This document shows positions 49,947-63,693 of a stretch of 64,000 bases of DNA, piece by piece (within the stretch, counting starts at the first letter, position 1; every line of letters begins with the position of its first letter). Made by a program: the position numbers and the translations under genes. The DNA comes from Sipunculus nudus. Lineage: Eukaryota; Annelida; Sipuncula; Golfingiida; Sipunculidae. The notes under the pieces are model-generated. The model was not told the DNA's origin. It saw only the letters and a program-made list of their open reading frames with translations, and ran no database searches. The DNA lies in assembly GCA_026874595.1 (NCBI GenBank), contig CM049309.1, forward strand, positions 73,392,426 to 73,456,425. Reading direction: 5' to 3'.

Positions 49947-52586
49947 TTAGCTCAGCTGACTATAAGTCATCTGAGCTATAGTCGTGGTCCATTGTCCGTC
50001 GTCCGTCCGTCTGTCCGTCCGTCCGTCCGTCCGTCCGTCCGTCCGTCCGTCCGTAGATGTGGCACGTTTTGAAACCGTAAGACCTAGGAATCCAAAATTC
50101 AGCATAATGTTAGATGTCCCCAAGATCTCCTACCAAGCCGAAAACTGGGTCTTTGCGACTTCATTCCTTTGAGAAATTAAGGAAAAACCTCAATTTTTTA
50201 TTAAAAACCTGTTTTCACACTTTAGGACTGCCTAATATCAAAACCACTCATCTGTTTTTCCTCATATTTCCTATAAATAATCCTCTATATAATTCCTATG
50301 TACATGCCAGAAATTAGGTCTGTATTATTTAATTTAAAAAAGTTATGGGCCCAAACATAATGCATTTTGTAAATAATCAGGAAAGAAATTTTATAACTTA
50401 ACACAAAACTTGTTAAAGCTAAGCACTTTTTTTCCAGTAATATTACTTTTATTAATCAAAATTAAATTGTATACCCAAAATTAGATCAAAATCTTTTAAA
50501 TTTTTAAAAATATTAGCAAAAATAAAAAATTGGTACCTTAAATTTTGCCCAACTTTGACCATGGCACGTTTTTTTGCTGTAACTGCTGTGGATTTAATTT
50601 TCACAGCATGTTTTTGTTAGCATTTCAACTGTTAACACCATAAATTTGAAACCAGTTGATCAAAAACTGTAGATTTTATTCAAGTTTTCAAGCACCATGT
50701 CACATATTGCTAGTGTTATGCAGTTTGCTAGAGCTCAGCTCCCGAGCTTCAGCTCTAAGTTCCTTAAATTTGGCATACAGTTAGATTTCTCCAAAATCCC
50801 CTACCATGCCAAGAATTTGGTCACTAGGTCACTTTGATATTCCTTCGAGATATCAATGAAAAACTTCATTTTTCCACAAAAAACCCAATGTTACACTTTA
50901 AGACTGCCTAATATCAAAACCACTGATCTGACTTTGATCATATATAATATACATATTTTTCTATACATTCACTATGCACATGCCAGATATGATGTCAGTA
51001 TTGTGTATTTTTTTTAAGTTATGGGCCCAAACATAATGCAATTTGTAAAAAATCAAGAAATATATTTACTCCCTTAACAAGGGCATTGCTGAAGCTAGAG
51101 ATCTTTTTTGTCAGGGATGTAACATTATTTAATCAAGATTCAATTGAATACCCAAAATTAGTTCTGAATTTTTCAAATTTTATAAGTTATTAGTATAAAT
51201 ATAAAATTAGTACCTTAAATTTTGCCCAACTGTGACCATGGCACGTTTGTTTCCTGTGAGCACTGTTGATATAATTTTCATATCATGCACACATAAGGAT
51301 TTCAGCTTTTTAGTTTAGAAAGCTGAAAGAAATTTGCCAAATATTGTAGCTTTTATTAATGTTTTTTATGAGACCCTGTCAGACTTTGGCTCTCTCCAGC
51401 CCCTCTTGAGTCACCTGTATGTTGACCTTGTTGACCTTTCATCAAATTATGCACGCTTGAGGGGAGAATCCAGGCAGCTTATGGCCAGCCACAGTTGATC
51501 CAGGTGTTCAGCCCAACTCATCTAGTAGTTTTAACCAACAACATAACAATAAACAATAAATTAATAAATTTTTATTGGTTTTTAATAACAAATTAAAGAA
51601 AAATAGAAAAGGAATTTGTAAGTTTATAATAACAGGAAATTAACTTGCAGTTACTGATGATATAAGAATCTTGTATCGATGGGTAGAATGTCACATATTC
51701 CAAATAACACCATGCAGTCACCTATGGCATTTTTCAGTTCATTTTTAATGATAAAGAAGTAAATCATATTATTCATTACTAATCATTAAGGAATATATGA
51801 AGGAAATTAATGATAGACAAAGATGCAGTTGATAATATTAATCTAGATTCCTACTGTGTCTAGTGTGTACATTGATGTGAAATTAGTCCAAAATGAATTT
51901 TTTTACAGTTATTTTTTAATATAAATAAAAGCCATAAAACCAGGTACTTATGATCATTATTTAAATGTGTGAATTTTGTATATTCTGGATTCTCAACATC
52001 ATTGTTTGGTGAAAACTGAATAAATACCAGACATGGTGCGAATACTTTGTAATTGTATTTAAATACGAATATGATTATGTACTCCACTATAAAACTTCTT
52101 GCATAAAGAATGGGAATTCAGGTAAAAATGAAAGTATATGAATACTCGTGCAAATACTTTCAAAATGTATTCATGAATGCATTCATGAATATATTCTTTA
52201 ATATTATTTTAATAAACATATCAGTTATATTTCATTTTAAAAAATCATATGATTCTCTTATTATTTTTAATAAAAATTATATTTGGGACAATATTTGTAA
52301 TTTTTTTAATAAATAGTTAAACTCTTATATTATATGTTCTGCTTATAAGTTATATGGCCAAGTCAAAATCTGTGTGACAGTAGTACACCATTTGTTAATA
52401 AAATAAATGAAATCAATACTCTTCCCTGTCTCCAAAGGTACTATCAAAATCATACATAAGCTAAACAACAACTCATAATACAGCTTATATTTATTACCAC
52501 ACAAAACCAGCATGTGCCTCATTTCTAAATAATATTTTTTTATCATATATAACAGCTGAGCGTCGTGACCCATAGGTCCCTTGTTT
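49947..52586 (+). repeat. Hairpin-headed ~2.6 kb element, copy 2
   Basis: It has the same head hairpin, GTCC tract, two monomers, AT-rich tail and GACCCATAGGTCCCTTGTTTT end as copy 1, with only scattered substitutions and small indels by eye. The end runs into an eight-T tract. Its nearest identical neighbour, copy 3, begins about 250 bp downstream in the same orientation. Confidence 0.88.
49995..50054 (+). repeat. GTCC tetranucleotide tract in copy 2
   Basis: About three units longer than in copy 1 and clearly longer than in copy 3, showing length change after the copies separated. An open frame over it encodes a serine/valine/arginine/proline repeat with no meaning. Confidence 0.9.
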
Positions 52587-52836
52587 TTTTTCAGATACAG
52601 ATACTTACTGGATAAATTGAAGTTTGACCCTGAATACATAAACCACACACACAGATATATACACTCACTGTGCCTGCTGTAAATAACTAACTTGTTTATT
52701 TAGTAGACCCTCTTCTGTCCATACTAGGTGCCAATCTTCCATCACACTTAAGTATCACCACTTAGTAAAACATTGTAATTTCCCATCCCTTTAGTTGCAC
52801 TGTTTGTGTGGTTCTTATAAAAATATCACATAATTT

Positions 52837-55442
52837 TTAGCTCAGCTGACTATAAGTCATCTGAGCTATAGTCGTGGTCCATTGTCCGTCATCCGTCCGT
52901 CTGTCCGTCCGTCCGTCCGTTGTCCGTAGATGTGGCACATTTTGAAACCGTAAGACCTAGGAATCCAAAATTCAGCATAATGTTAGATGTCCCCAAGATC
53001 TCCTACCAAGCCGAAAACTGGGTCTTTGCGACTTCATTCCTTTGAGAAATTAAGGAAAAACCTCAATTTTTTATTAAAAACCTATTTTCACACTTCAGGA
53101 CTGCCTAATATCAAAACCACTCATCTGTTTTTCCTCATATTTCCTACAAATAATCCTCTATATGATTCCTATGTACATGCCAGAAATTAGGTCTGTATTA
53201 TATAATATAAAAAAGTTATGGGCCCAAACATAATGCATTTTGTAAATAATCAGGAAAGAAATTTTATCACTTAACACAAAACTTGTTAAAGCTAAGCACT
53301 TTTTTTCCAGTATTATTACTTTTATCAAAATTAAATTGTATAACCAAAATTAGAACAAAATCTTTTAAAATTTTTAAAATATTAGCAAAAATAAAAAATT
53401 GGTACCTTAAATTTTGCCCAACTTTGACCATGGCACGTTTTTTTCCTGTAACTGCTGTGGATTTAATTTTCAAAGCATGTTTTTGTTAGCATTTCAACTG
53501 TTAACACCAAAAATTTGTAACTAGTTGATCAAAAACTGTAGATTTTATTCAAGTTTTCAAGCACCATGTCACATATTGCTAGTGTTATGCAGTTTGCTAG
53601 AGCTCAGCTCCCGAGCTTCAGCTCTAAGTTCCTTAAATTCGGCATACAGTTAGATGTCTCCAAAATCCCCTACCATGCCAAGAATTTGGTCACTAGGACT
53701 TAATACCGTCGAGATATTAATGAAAAACTTAATTTTTCCATTAAAAACCCATTGTTACACTTAAGACTGCCTAATATCAAAACCACTGATCTGACTTTAA
53801 TCATAAATAAAATACATATTTTTCATTTTTCTATTGTGTAAATGATGTCAGTATTGCGTAATTGTTTTAAGTTATGGGCCCAAACATAATGCACTTTGTA
53901 AAAAATCAAGAAATATATTTACTCCCTTAACAAGGGCATTGCTGAAGCTAGAGATTTTTTTGTCAGGGATGTAACATTATTTAATCAAGATTCAATTGAA
54001 TACCCAAAATTAGTTCTGAATTTTTCAAATTTTATAAGTTATTAGTATAAATATAAAATTAGTACCTTAAATTTTGCCCAACTGTGACCATGGCACATTT
54101 GTTTCCCGTGAGCACTGTTGATATAATTTTCATATCATGCACACATAAGGATTTCAGCTTTTTATTTTAGAAAGCTGAAAGAAATTGGCCAAAAATTGTA
54201 GCTTTTATTAATGTTTTTTATGAGACCCTGTCAGACTTTGGCTCTCTCCAGCCCCTCTTGAGTCACCTGTATGTTGACCTTGTTGACCTTTCATCAAATT
54301 ATGCAGGCTTGAGGCGAGAATCCAGGGAGCGTATGGCCAGCCACAGTTGATCCAGGTGTCCAACCCAACTCATCTAGTAGTTTTAACCAACAACATAACA
54401 ATAAACAATAAATTAATAAATTTTTATTGGTGTTTAATAACAAATTAAAGAAAAATAGAAAAGGAATTTGTAAGTTTATATTAACAGGAAATTGACTTGC
54501 AGTTACTGATGATATAAGAATCTTGTATCGATGGGTAGAATGTCACATATTTCAAATAACACCATGCAGTCACCTATGGCATTTTTCAGTTCAATTTTAA
54601 TAATAAAGAAGTAAATCATATTATTCATTACTAATCATTAGGGATCATATGAAGGAAATTAATGATAGACAAAGATGAAGTTGATAATATTAATCTAGAT
54701 TCCTACTGTGTCCAGTGTGTACATTGATGTGAAATTAGTCCAAAATGAATTTTTTACAGTTATTTTTTAATATAAATAAAAGCCATAAAACCAGGTACTT
54801 ATGATCATTATTTAAATGTGTGAATTTTGTATATTCTGGATTCTCAACATCATTGTTTGGTGAAAACTAAATAAATGCCAGACATGGTGCGAATACTGTG
54901 TGATTGTATTTAAATACGAATATGATTATGTACTCCATTATAAAACTTCTTGCATAAAGAATGGGAATTCAGGTAAAAATGAAAGTATATGAATACTCGT
55001 GCAAATACTTTCAAAATGTATTCGTGAATGCATTCATGAATATATTCTTTAATATTATTTTAATAATCATATCAGTTATATTTCATTTTAAAAAATCATA
55101 TGATTCTCATATTATTTTTAATGAAAATTATATTTGGGACAATATTTGTAATTATTTTTAATAAATAGTTAAACTCTTATATTATATGTTCTGCTTATAA
55201 GTTATATGGCCAAGTCAAAATCTGTGTGACAATAGTACTCCCAATTGTTAATAAAATAAATGAAATCAATCCTCTTCGCTGTCTCCAAAGGTACTATCAA
55301 AATCATACATAAGCTAAACAACAACAACTCATAATACAGCTTATATTTATTACACACAAAACAAGCATGTGCCTCATTTCTAAATAATATTTTTTTATCA
55401 TATATAACAGCTGAGCGTCGTGACCCATAGGTCCCTTGTTTT
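52837..55442 (+). repeat. Hairpin-headed ~2.6 kb element, copy 3
   Basis: Same structure as copies 1 and 2, with a short GTCC tract (52885-52927) and small deletions, for example near 53820 where 'catacattcactatgcacatgccag' is shortened. It ends at GGTCCCTTGTTT, followed by a long T-run and G-run. Confidence 0.88.
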
Positions 55443-55466
55443 TTTTTTTTTGGGGGGGGGGGGGGG
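55439..55466 (+). repeat. T13G15 homopolymer pair at the end of copy 3
   Basis: The element's terminal T-run is expanded to 13 T and followed by 15 G. It is prone to length error in sequencing, so the exact lengths are uncertain. Confidence 0.85.
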
Positions 55467-56194
55467 CAGGGGGATCTATATAATTGATTACAAATTGATC
55501 ACACATGACACATTGAAAATTTTGTCTGATTCAGATATATACATATGGATGATTCAGGTCAGGTGTTCACTGCCTAGTTGTTTATTCATTTTTACATTGC
55601 CGATACTTTAATACTTTGTCCTAAGTAGAAACAAGTACTGTGGTTGACAGACAGTTTGTACATATACTGTCAGCAATGGCTATACATGTTTTTGTTAACA
55701 GTGCATATTCAGTAGGTATATAGACTACTAGTGTCTGGAAAAATTATTCACCATGAAGAACATCTTGGATAAAATAACATTAGAAAGAGAAATACCAGAG
55801 AAGGTCACCAGACAAAATAGCGTAATCAGTGATTGTTTGCGGTTACTGGCTCTGTTCCCATGAGCAACCTCATTTGTTCATACACAGATAATTCTTAAAT
55901 GTTAATAGTGATATAAATTTTTTGTCGTTGCGCCTGAAAAATTCCTGTTCCATTTTAGTGACTTCATGGACGTTGACAGCATAAAGTGCCTGAACATAAT
56001 ATTATTTAATGCTATGGGAAGATCCTTGACCCCTTGCACCTGATCATTTAAATTCCAAATAGTTTTGACACAGGTGACATTTTTCATTGTGGCCTGGCCT
56101 TGATATTTCTGTAGAGGCAGAAAAAACATACAATAGACAAAAACTGCAGCAACCAGTTTGTGTTTGTGTTTGTTTAGAGGGTAAGCTGGTATTT
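55467..56194 (+). other. Spacer between element copies 3 and 4
   Basis: Unique-looking AT-rich DNA. No supported gene. Confidence 0.4.
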
Positions 56195-57303
56195 TTAGCT
56201 CAGCTGACTGTGAGTCATCTGAGCTATAGTCATGGTCCTTTGTCCGTCATCTGGCTGTCAGGCCGTTAACAGGGCACGTTTTGAAACCGTCGAATCCAAA
56301 ATTTTGCATACAGTTAGATGTCCCCAAAATCTCCTACCATATTGAAAATTGGGTCACTTAGACCTCGTTCCTTTGAGATATTAAGGAAAAACTTCTGTTT
56401 TCCATTAAAAACTCATTGTTACATTTCAAGACTGCCTAATATCAAAACCACTGATCTGAATTTGATCATAGTAAATATTCATATTCTTCCATACATTTCC
56501 TATGTACATTAAAAAAATTTGATCAGTATTGTGTAATTTTACGAAGTTATGGGCCCAAACATAATGCACCTTGTGAAAAATTAGGTAATATATTTACTCA
56601 CATAACATAAGAATTGCTCCCCCCCCCCCCCTTTTTGTTGACAGGACTGTTCTTTTAATAAGATGAATCTTATAACTTCACATTTTTTTCCAGCAGCGAG
56701 CGGTAACAACAGAGACCCCTCCCCCACTTACCCCTTCAATACACAGGACTAATAGACAAGAGGAATCTTATAATTTTAATGTTAAATTAATTCTTTTTGT
56801 TGAGACTTGGACAGTTTTGATTTTTTAAGAAAAAAATGTTCAGGAATTTAATTCTAATATTCAAATGTGATAAAATATTAAGATCTAATGTGAGAGCTAA
56901 GTGACAAGATTTAAGAAACTATAAATACTTTGTAGCATTTCATTCATATCTCATTAAGTTGGCCAAGCCTAGGTGTAAATATCACTGTTAAACTTAGTTT
57001 TTAAATCAGAAATATTGGTCAAACTTTGTTGGATAAATTTTTAACTCATATGGCCATATTTAACTTTTGAAAACTTAATTACCTTCACACAGAACTTGTT
57101 TATGAAATGTAACTTTTATATAACACTTACCTTAGGCCCATTTTTCCCTTGGTGCATCATTAAATGGTTTTAGGCTACAGGTTTCATTTATTACACAAGA
57201 CATATGCTTGAGCTCATGTAAAACCAAAAGAAATAAAAATATTTTGCAGTTGCTAATATTTTCCAAATTCAGATTAGCGATGTGACCCATGGGTCCCTTG
57301 TTT
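56195..57303 (+). repeat. Shorter, single-monomer relative of the hairpin-headed element
   Basis: The head 'ttttagctcagctgactgtg' then 'agtcatctgagctatagtcatgg' and the tail 'gatgtgacccatgggtcccttgttt' define a 1.1 kb member. It has one copy of the 'gatgtccccaaaatctccta' monomer instead of two and lacks the long GTCC tract. It is more diverged. The terminal GACCCATGGGTC is a perfect palindrome here. C-runs near 56617 and 56707 interrupt the body. Confidence 0.75.
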
Positions 57304-60300
57304 ATTTTGAATATTTCAAATATTCATTGAAACCTCAGGAATCAAAGCTTTGGAAAATTTCTAATTAAGTTTATAAAGAAACATTTAGTCTCATCTCCAA
57401 TCATGAAGTATTTCGTAATTTCTCTTGAGTTTGCATGCCACTCGGAACTGAGAACATTCACCATTTTAACATTCTGCATCAGTTCACACCAAATAAAATT
57501 TTGTGAAATGGAGATTGCAGAAAAAATTTTATAACTGATCATACAACAAATTTAGTACTATCCTGACTTTAGTAAAAAACTAAATAGTGAAATGTACAAC
57601 TGATGCAAAATTCTGGTAAAAAGAAAATTCACACGGGCGTATACTTGACTTATCCCATGTCCATAGCCCACCGGTAAAGTGCTGACAGCATCTGAAGCTG
57701 AAAGTTCCATGTCAAAATGTATATTTTAGAATTTCACCACAGCCACAGAGATACAATCTTTTTTAACATCAGGTCATGACTTCTGATTACTGAGAAACAA
57801 GAACTCAAAACAATGTTTTCGCCAGCTACCTTTACTTGACTTCACAAGCATGCAATTTTCATGAATGGCTCAGGCCTTGCCCCACATAAATGTAATTTCA
57901 GGAATGTCTTGACTGAAGCCTCATCTTTCTGGGCATAAAGACTGTTTGAGCTAAAGTGAAACATTAATATTTCATTGTGTCCATTAGTTTTATTAGAAGT
58001 AAAAATATTAATCAGAGTGCTGTTAGCAGGGACATCACTGATATTTTGTAAACTTTGGCTCCAAGAAAAAACATCAGATTCGCATTTCAAATTCTGAATT
58101 TCATTAACTTCATTGAAATTACAACCAGGTAAAACTTTCCTTTTAATAGCATGTCCATCCGTTTTGTGTTGAAATGTAAAAGTATAAGAGTGATGGTAAC
58201 ATGCTGTGCATCAGATGATAACATCATATTCATTATAAGTTTACATTGCCATCTGCAACCATGGGCCCTAACATAGGAGAAGACTCGAGGAAATCTGTAC
58301 TTGTAGGTACTGCACTATTTGGTCACCTCTGTATTTCAGGCACCTCGGGTGGTCCTATAAATTATAGACTAGAGGTCTATAACCTTTTTAATATGGGCAC
58401 CTCTCCATTATGGATAAAAACTCACCTGTGTCTGTAATTTGGATGTTTTAATATTGTATATCTAAGGTGGGTGATTGAGCATTAAAAAAATTTGAAAACC
58501 CCATCTTAACAGCTTCATATAGATCTATATTGTAACCTTGTTACCATGAGTTATCCATGTCAATGGTGTTAAAAATGGTGACTCCCCCCCCCCCCCCCCC
58601 CCCCCCCCAAAAAAAAAGGGTTTCAGTCGCTGCAGATCCCCACCTCAACATTTTTATTGTCAGTAGAAATGTGCAAATTTTGAGCTCCTTGCTTGGTCAT
58701 CTCTTTCCAGTTCCAGAAAATAAAATAATAAAATTTCCCATTGCTATTTCCTGCTTTAACCTGTTCTCGTTCTGTCCTCATTATATTAAACTTTTATCTA
58801 AATCCTTTAATATTAAAAAAGGTTACAAAAAAATTGCATGCACACACCGGTTTCTGCTTCTATATATATTTGGCCTAATTGATAAAAAAAATGTGCTTTT
58901 TTTATTATCAATCATTGGTATTATAAATAATATGAAGGTATCTATATTATCTTTTAGATATGAACAAGAATACCCATTCATTCAGTGTTCCCATAGGGAC
59001 TGATCTGATTGCTCAGATTTTGTGCACATATAAAATTGTTCTTATGATAATGGATATTTCAGTTTGTAAAAATTGAATCCTTGCAAAACAATGAGAAGCT
59101 AAAATCACAATTATTTTCTTGAATTTTCCGTCTTTCTAGAACTCTGTATCCTGATTATGAGTTGCACCATCCCTGTACGTCATTTGATGTACATCATCAC
59201 GGCCCCATGTTAATGCCATCCTCCTCTGATACACCTTGTCAGAAGGGTATTCATAAACTGATTAGTCCAGTTTCTGTGTGAGGAGGCATGATAAATCACT
59301 CAGAGGTATCGTGTGAACATCACCACTCCACAGATAGCTTTATCTTAAGACTATATTTAATGATATCAATAGCTTGTTCTGAATAAACATTCCACCTGGC
59401 TTGTTTAAATACAGTCTTCAGACATGCATGTATACAGTGCAAACACCAGTCTATAGTTAATGCAGGTATTAAAAGAAATGGGGGGGACCTGACTAATATA
59501 CATGATCTATATTGAACTAGAACTGCACCATAACTGAAAGTTTCCAAAATCTAAGGTATTTGTTGAAATGAAACCGCAAATTCATGATTGACTGGACTCA
59601 AAATTTACAGTTTCCCCGTTTCACAGGTTTTGGATCAAAAAGCACTAAAAATAATCAACATCTTAACTGATTATTTAAAACACATAAAAAGTAGATATCA
59701 ACTTGAATTAGTGTATTTTCTGTAATTCAATAAATTTGAAATGAAAACTAATTTAGTCAAGTGATATACTTCCACATGTATGTTAATTAAGCCTAGTTAT
59801 ATACAGTTTGTCATCCCATTAATAAGTGGTACTTCAGCAATGTTATGAACAGGAATCCTTGTATAATCAAGAATTTAAGGTCTCTGGGTTTTAGGACATG
59901 TATTTCACTTGACCAAAATGAAAGAAATGAAGTAGAGAGTCCCAAGAGTTTGGTGTTAATATTCAACTTTGACATTTGTAGTTTTTCTTTTATTTTACTT
60001 GTACTTTTAGGAGGTTTTCAGGTATTCAAGTATTTAGTTTTAGTTTCCATATAGGAAAATTTTCTGTGATTTACTTGATATACAGTGTACACTTGTGATT
60101 CAGAAAATGAATATTTTATCCCACCCCCCATATATTTAAGTGAATTTTTGTAAATTTAAATAAGTAAGCATCCTTGTGTCTGTGGTTCTCTTTGTGTGTC
60201 CATTAAAGCCAATCCATCCTCAAGATAAAATCAAAATCAAATCTGACTGTCATTTGAAGCTTTTTAAATGAAGTTGAAGTTTTTAGATATTTTTTGCCTT

Positions 60301-61213
60301 TAGCTCATTTTAAAAGATTTAATTTAACTCGGTGTATCAGTAATTGTGGTACTTTTTTAGCACCCAGCACAAAAAAAATCATGCACTAATTACTGGCATA
60401 TAAAACTTTTTTAATGCATCAGCATGAGATGCTTTTTTTTATGATATGATAAAAGATATATTTTACCTGTTTGAATCCCCAAAATGTAGGATAAAAACTG
60501 GTATATTTGCTAATGACACCCTATGATCCTGTAACCAAACAGAAAAAAAATAAAAATTTAAAGAAGCATCATAAAAAAAATGATGAACCAGTGTTATTAT
60601 AGCAGGCTTCTGTTGCTGCATTGGCAAAATTCCACCTGAAGGAAAATTTCAACAGGATAAGCTATTTAGAGCTAAATCGCTAAATTTTTATTTTATCCCA
60701 TTAATATGTACAAAAAATATACAACTATTGTCATTATAGTGTAAGACCGCTTTGGCTGCTGGTATATAAAACATGCTCAGAACAGGAAGTCGGTTCAGTG
60801 CCACAGAGACACTGGCCCACCTGATACCTGCATAGTTGCTGTGGGATAAGCCCCTGTGAACCTGTACAACAGTGGTTCTACCACACCGTGCAGAGCACAC
60901 GCATGCAAGCCAGCGAGTGAATAGCAGTTGCGGTATCTTCTGTCAGTTCTATGTGTATTGAGCTTTTTATGCAGTGCGGGGTTCATTTCTCTTGAATAAC
61001 CTCATAAATTGCTGGACAAATTTAATGGAAAGCTGGCAGTGACAAGTTGCAGCAGGTCTGATGTGTGCCTTGTGAAAACATTTGCGAGTGGTATTACCCA
61101 CCATTCCCGGTGGAGTCTGTGTGTGCACTGGGATATATTTACCTGGGCCGTTTAAACAGCATTAGCCCTCTGTCTATTGTCCCCGCTGGTCCAAAGCAGC
61201 TACCATCAGAGCT
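57304..61213 (+). other. Presumed intron, then a GC-richer stretch before exon 61214
   Basis: AT-rich to about 60.7 kb. A plus-strand frame of 148 codons (58557-59003) runs through a C25A9 tract and AT-rich DNA and is not credible as a gene. From about 60.78 to 61.2 kb the DNA is richer in GC and CpG, and could be a third promoter for the candidate exon that follows. No core promoter element is clear. Confidence 0.35.
58584..58617 (+). repeat. C25A9 homopolymer tract
   Basis: 25 C followed by 9 A. Simple repeat. Its length is probably unreliable in the assembly. Confidence 0.9.
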
Positions 61214-61255
61214 ATGAACCTGGAGGAGACTTCCCCTGGCATTGACGACATGAAG
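61214..61255 (+). CDS. Candidate alternative first coding exon
   Basis: ATG with G at -3 opens MNLEETSPGIDDMK and ends exactly at a donor (AAG|GTAGGG), in phase 0. The exon at 45759 also leaves in phase 0, so both could feed the same exon beyond the right edge. An acceptor-like 'tccaaagcag' lies upstream at about 61190, so it could instead be an internal exon with an untranslated start, since upstream in-frame text has stops. The protein is not recognised. Confidence 0.35.
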
Positions 61256-63693
61256 GTAGGGCCATCGGTCATTATGTCCTGCGCTATTGTTATGACAAAA
61301 TGCATATCCATTAAGAAAACTCAGTAACCCTTGTAATATCGGAGCAGGGTGTACAGTTATTGGCTCTGCAGGGCTGTGCTTCGGGGAACAGCACTGGGCT
61401 GACCCTAGTTGTTCAGTGTGTCTGTAGATTGGGTGGCTGTTAGCTCGGTTTAAGCTGATTTAGGCAGGTAGAATCCTGATTGCTGCCCCTCCCATCCTGC
61501 TGCAGGTGGGTTGGTGCTGGTTAATCCAGGTAGGACCAGCACTGCTTCAGTGGGACATTTTTGAAGACATTTCTATAGACAGCAGTACAGCCTGTGGCAT
61601 AGGCTTGTGTTGTCTGCATGCTGCTAGCTGAATTGGGCATTTACTAGATCGCACATAATTTTCATCAATTTTCATATACAAGCATATTACCAAAGTCTTG
61701 TGCCCCCCAGCTTCTTAGGTGCAACAAGTGTCAGCAGATGCATTATCCGGAAAATTGTTCCCCATTCATTCATTTAAACACAGGTCATTAATTGTCCCAC
61801 TCATCATGGCGTGTGTTATGGGAAGCATGGTTGATATGATCAGGGGTTAACTTGTGTGTAACACTTGTCAAGTTACATGAGCTGTCGTGCATTCCCCTGG
61901 CTGGGAGGTTATTTATGTGGCTAGGGTCACCTACCATATGTTTGCCAAAATCTAATTCATTAGTGATGTAGTAAATAGGGTGTAAGAGCATCTGTCATAC
62001 TGAGCCTACCAGGCTAGTACAATACAGCAGTGTGTAGCCGCTCCTGGGGCCACACTTCACGTGTCTGTGATCTTGTTCTCGTCGTTTAAGTAATGTGAAA
62101 GGTCTTCGTGGCCTCATCTTCACAGCTGCGCGTTTTTAGTCATCATGGAAGTTGTGGGAAAAACACAACATAACAGAGGTGAAACGTGGCAGTAAATGCC
62201 TCACATGTGTATGCATTCTGTTTATGATGGGTTATACCGCAGAAAAGATGTTCATTTACAACAGAACTTGGTCAGCACAGGTGATCTTTAAAACCTGGTG
62301 ACTGATACACCTGTTGCCTGCTGATGTGCCTTGTGACCAACCAGTATGGTAAGTGTGCTTCAGAATTCTGGACCACCAGATCAATAAGAGTTTGGCAGTA
62401 AGGTAATGGGCAAATGCCGAGCACTTACCAGCAAACTAGGGAATGTATGTTAGGTAGAAAGCAAATGGATGTATGTAAGGGCTAGATTGAATTTCTGCAT
62501 CACAGCGGCCTGTTATGGGGATGTTGGGGAAGTTTGGGGAGGGGGGCCTGGTAGTGTTGCGCAGCAGTGTTTGTATCACCCGTGGCTTTGATCTTTCTTT
62601 TTATAGCACTACATCAAGGCTTTTGGGATGTGCAGCGTGGTTGTGGCAGAGCTGCCAGCCCTTTAATTCAGGGTAGAAACCAAGAGGGCCACTGGACAGA
62701 GCTCCGCTTGCCTGCGTACCACTAAAGCCAGGTTTGATGGGATTCATTAGGGAACAGCCAGTAATTACAAAGACGCTCCCCCTGTAACAAGACCTGTCAG
62801 GTTGCGGCCATGTTTATTTTATACCCACCCAACACAGACATGAAATAGGACACGTGCACACACGGAGCGTAGGCCCAGTATTGATGTGTGTTTCTCATTT
62901 GGGTACCCTGTGGTCTGATGTTCCATGTTCTTGCATGCTAACTAAGCAAGCCCGCCCTCAAAGTACAGCAAGTGTTCAAGTCAGAGGGTTAATTACAACC
63001 CCCTTCCCCACCAGCTTACTCTGTGCACCATAATTTGGCAGTGTGACGTAATTCACTTTGTATTAAAAATACATTAGGATAGCAGCCCATGTAATGTTTT
63101 ATTGATAAGTATATGTGATGGACATTTATGTTCTTGTATAGATTTGTTCCCCGGGGAAGGATGTGTGCTGACATGAACCATACAACAAAGAGACATGTAG
63201 CTTTACATTTTTGCGGTGGGGTAGAGTGTCTGTTGACCAAGACTGACCTCCCCATTACAATAATGGAACATATTTTGTACCTGTTTATCTTGGGTGTTTA
63301 GCTGTTTGCTGATTCAGTGTTGGCCCATGCGGGGATATTCATGTTTGCGCACCAGGGACAGGGCACCGGGCTTATTGATCACATAGAACAACAGGCTTCA
63401 ACGGAAAACTGATGCCAATCACAAAACCACACTTTACTGCCAGCCAATCGGGTGGTGACAGATCGCATCTTGTCACCTAATTGTGGAGGTTGGGCTTTGA
63501 ACCAGACAATATATATTGTGTACTTTCTCCTACCGACCTGTATCTGTGTGTGCCTATTGGTAACCCTGGAGGCCGTCTGTGGTGCTGTTTACTTTTGACA
63601 TATTATTACCAACTTACAGTTTCTCCTAACTTTTCACATCTAGTAAACTCACCCATTTCAAATTTATGTCAGTGTTTGCATTGTCTTGCTCAT
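61256..63693 (+). other. Presumed intron, GC-richer than the rest
   Basis: It contains several ATG-then-donor chances (for example 62152) but none in a consistent phase. Nothing repeated was noticed. Confidence 0.35.

Noticed and set aside
49984-50172. Frame encoding repeated VRPS residues
   Set aside because: Direct translation of the GTCC tract and head of element copy 2.
58557-59003. Plus-strand open frame of 148 codons, the longest in the window
   Set aside because: It runs through a C25A9 tract whose length is uncertain, then AT-rich text with no domain, no splice signals and no leader.
62152-62185. ATG GAA GTT GTG... followed by AGAG|GTGAAA as a further first exon
   Set aside because: The donor is weak and the phase (1) disagrees with the phase 0 expected for the downstream exon.
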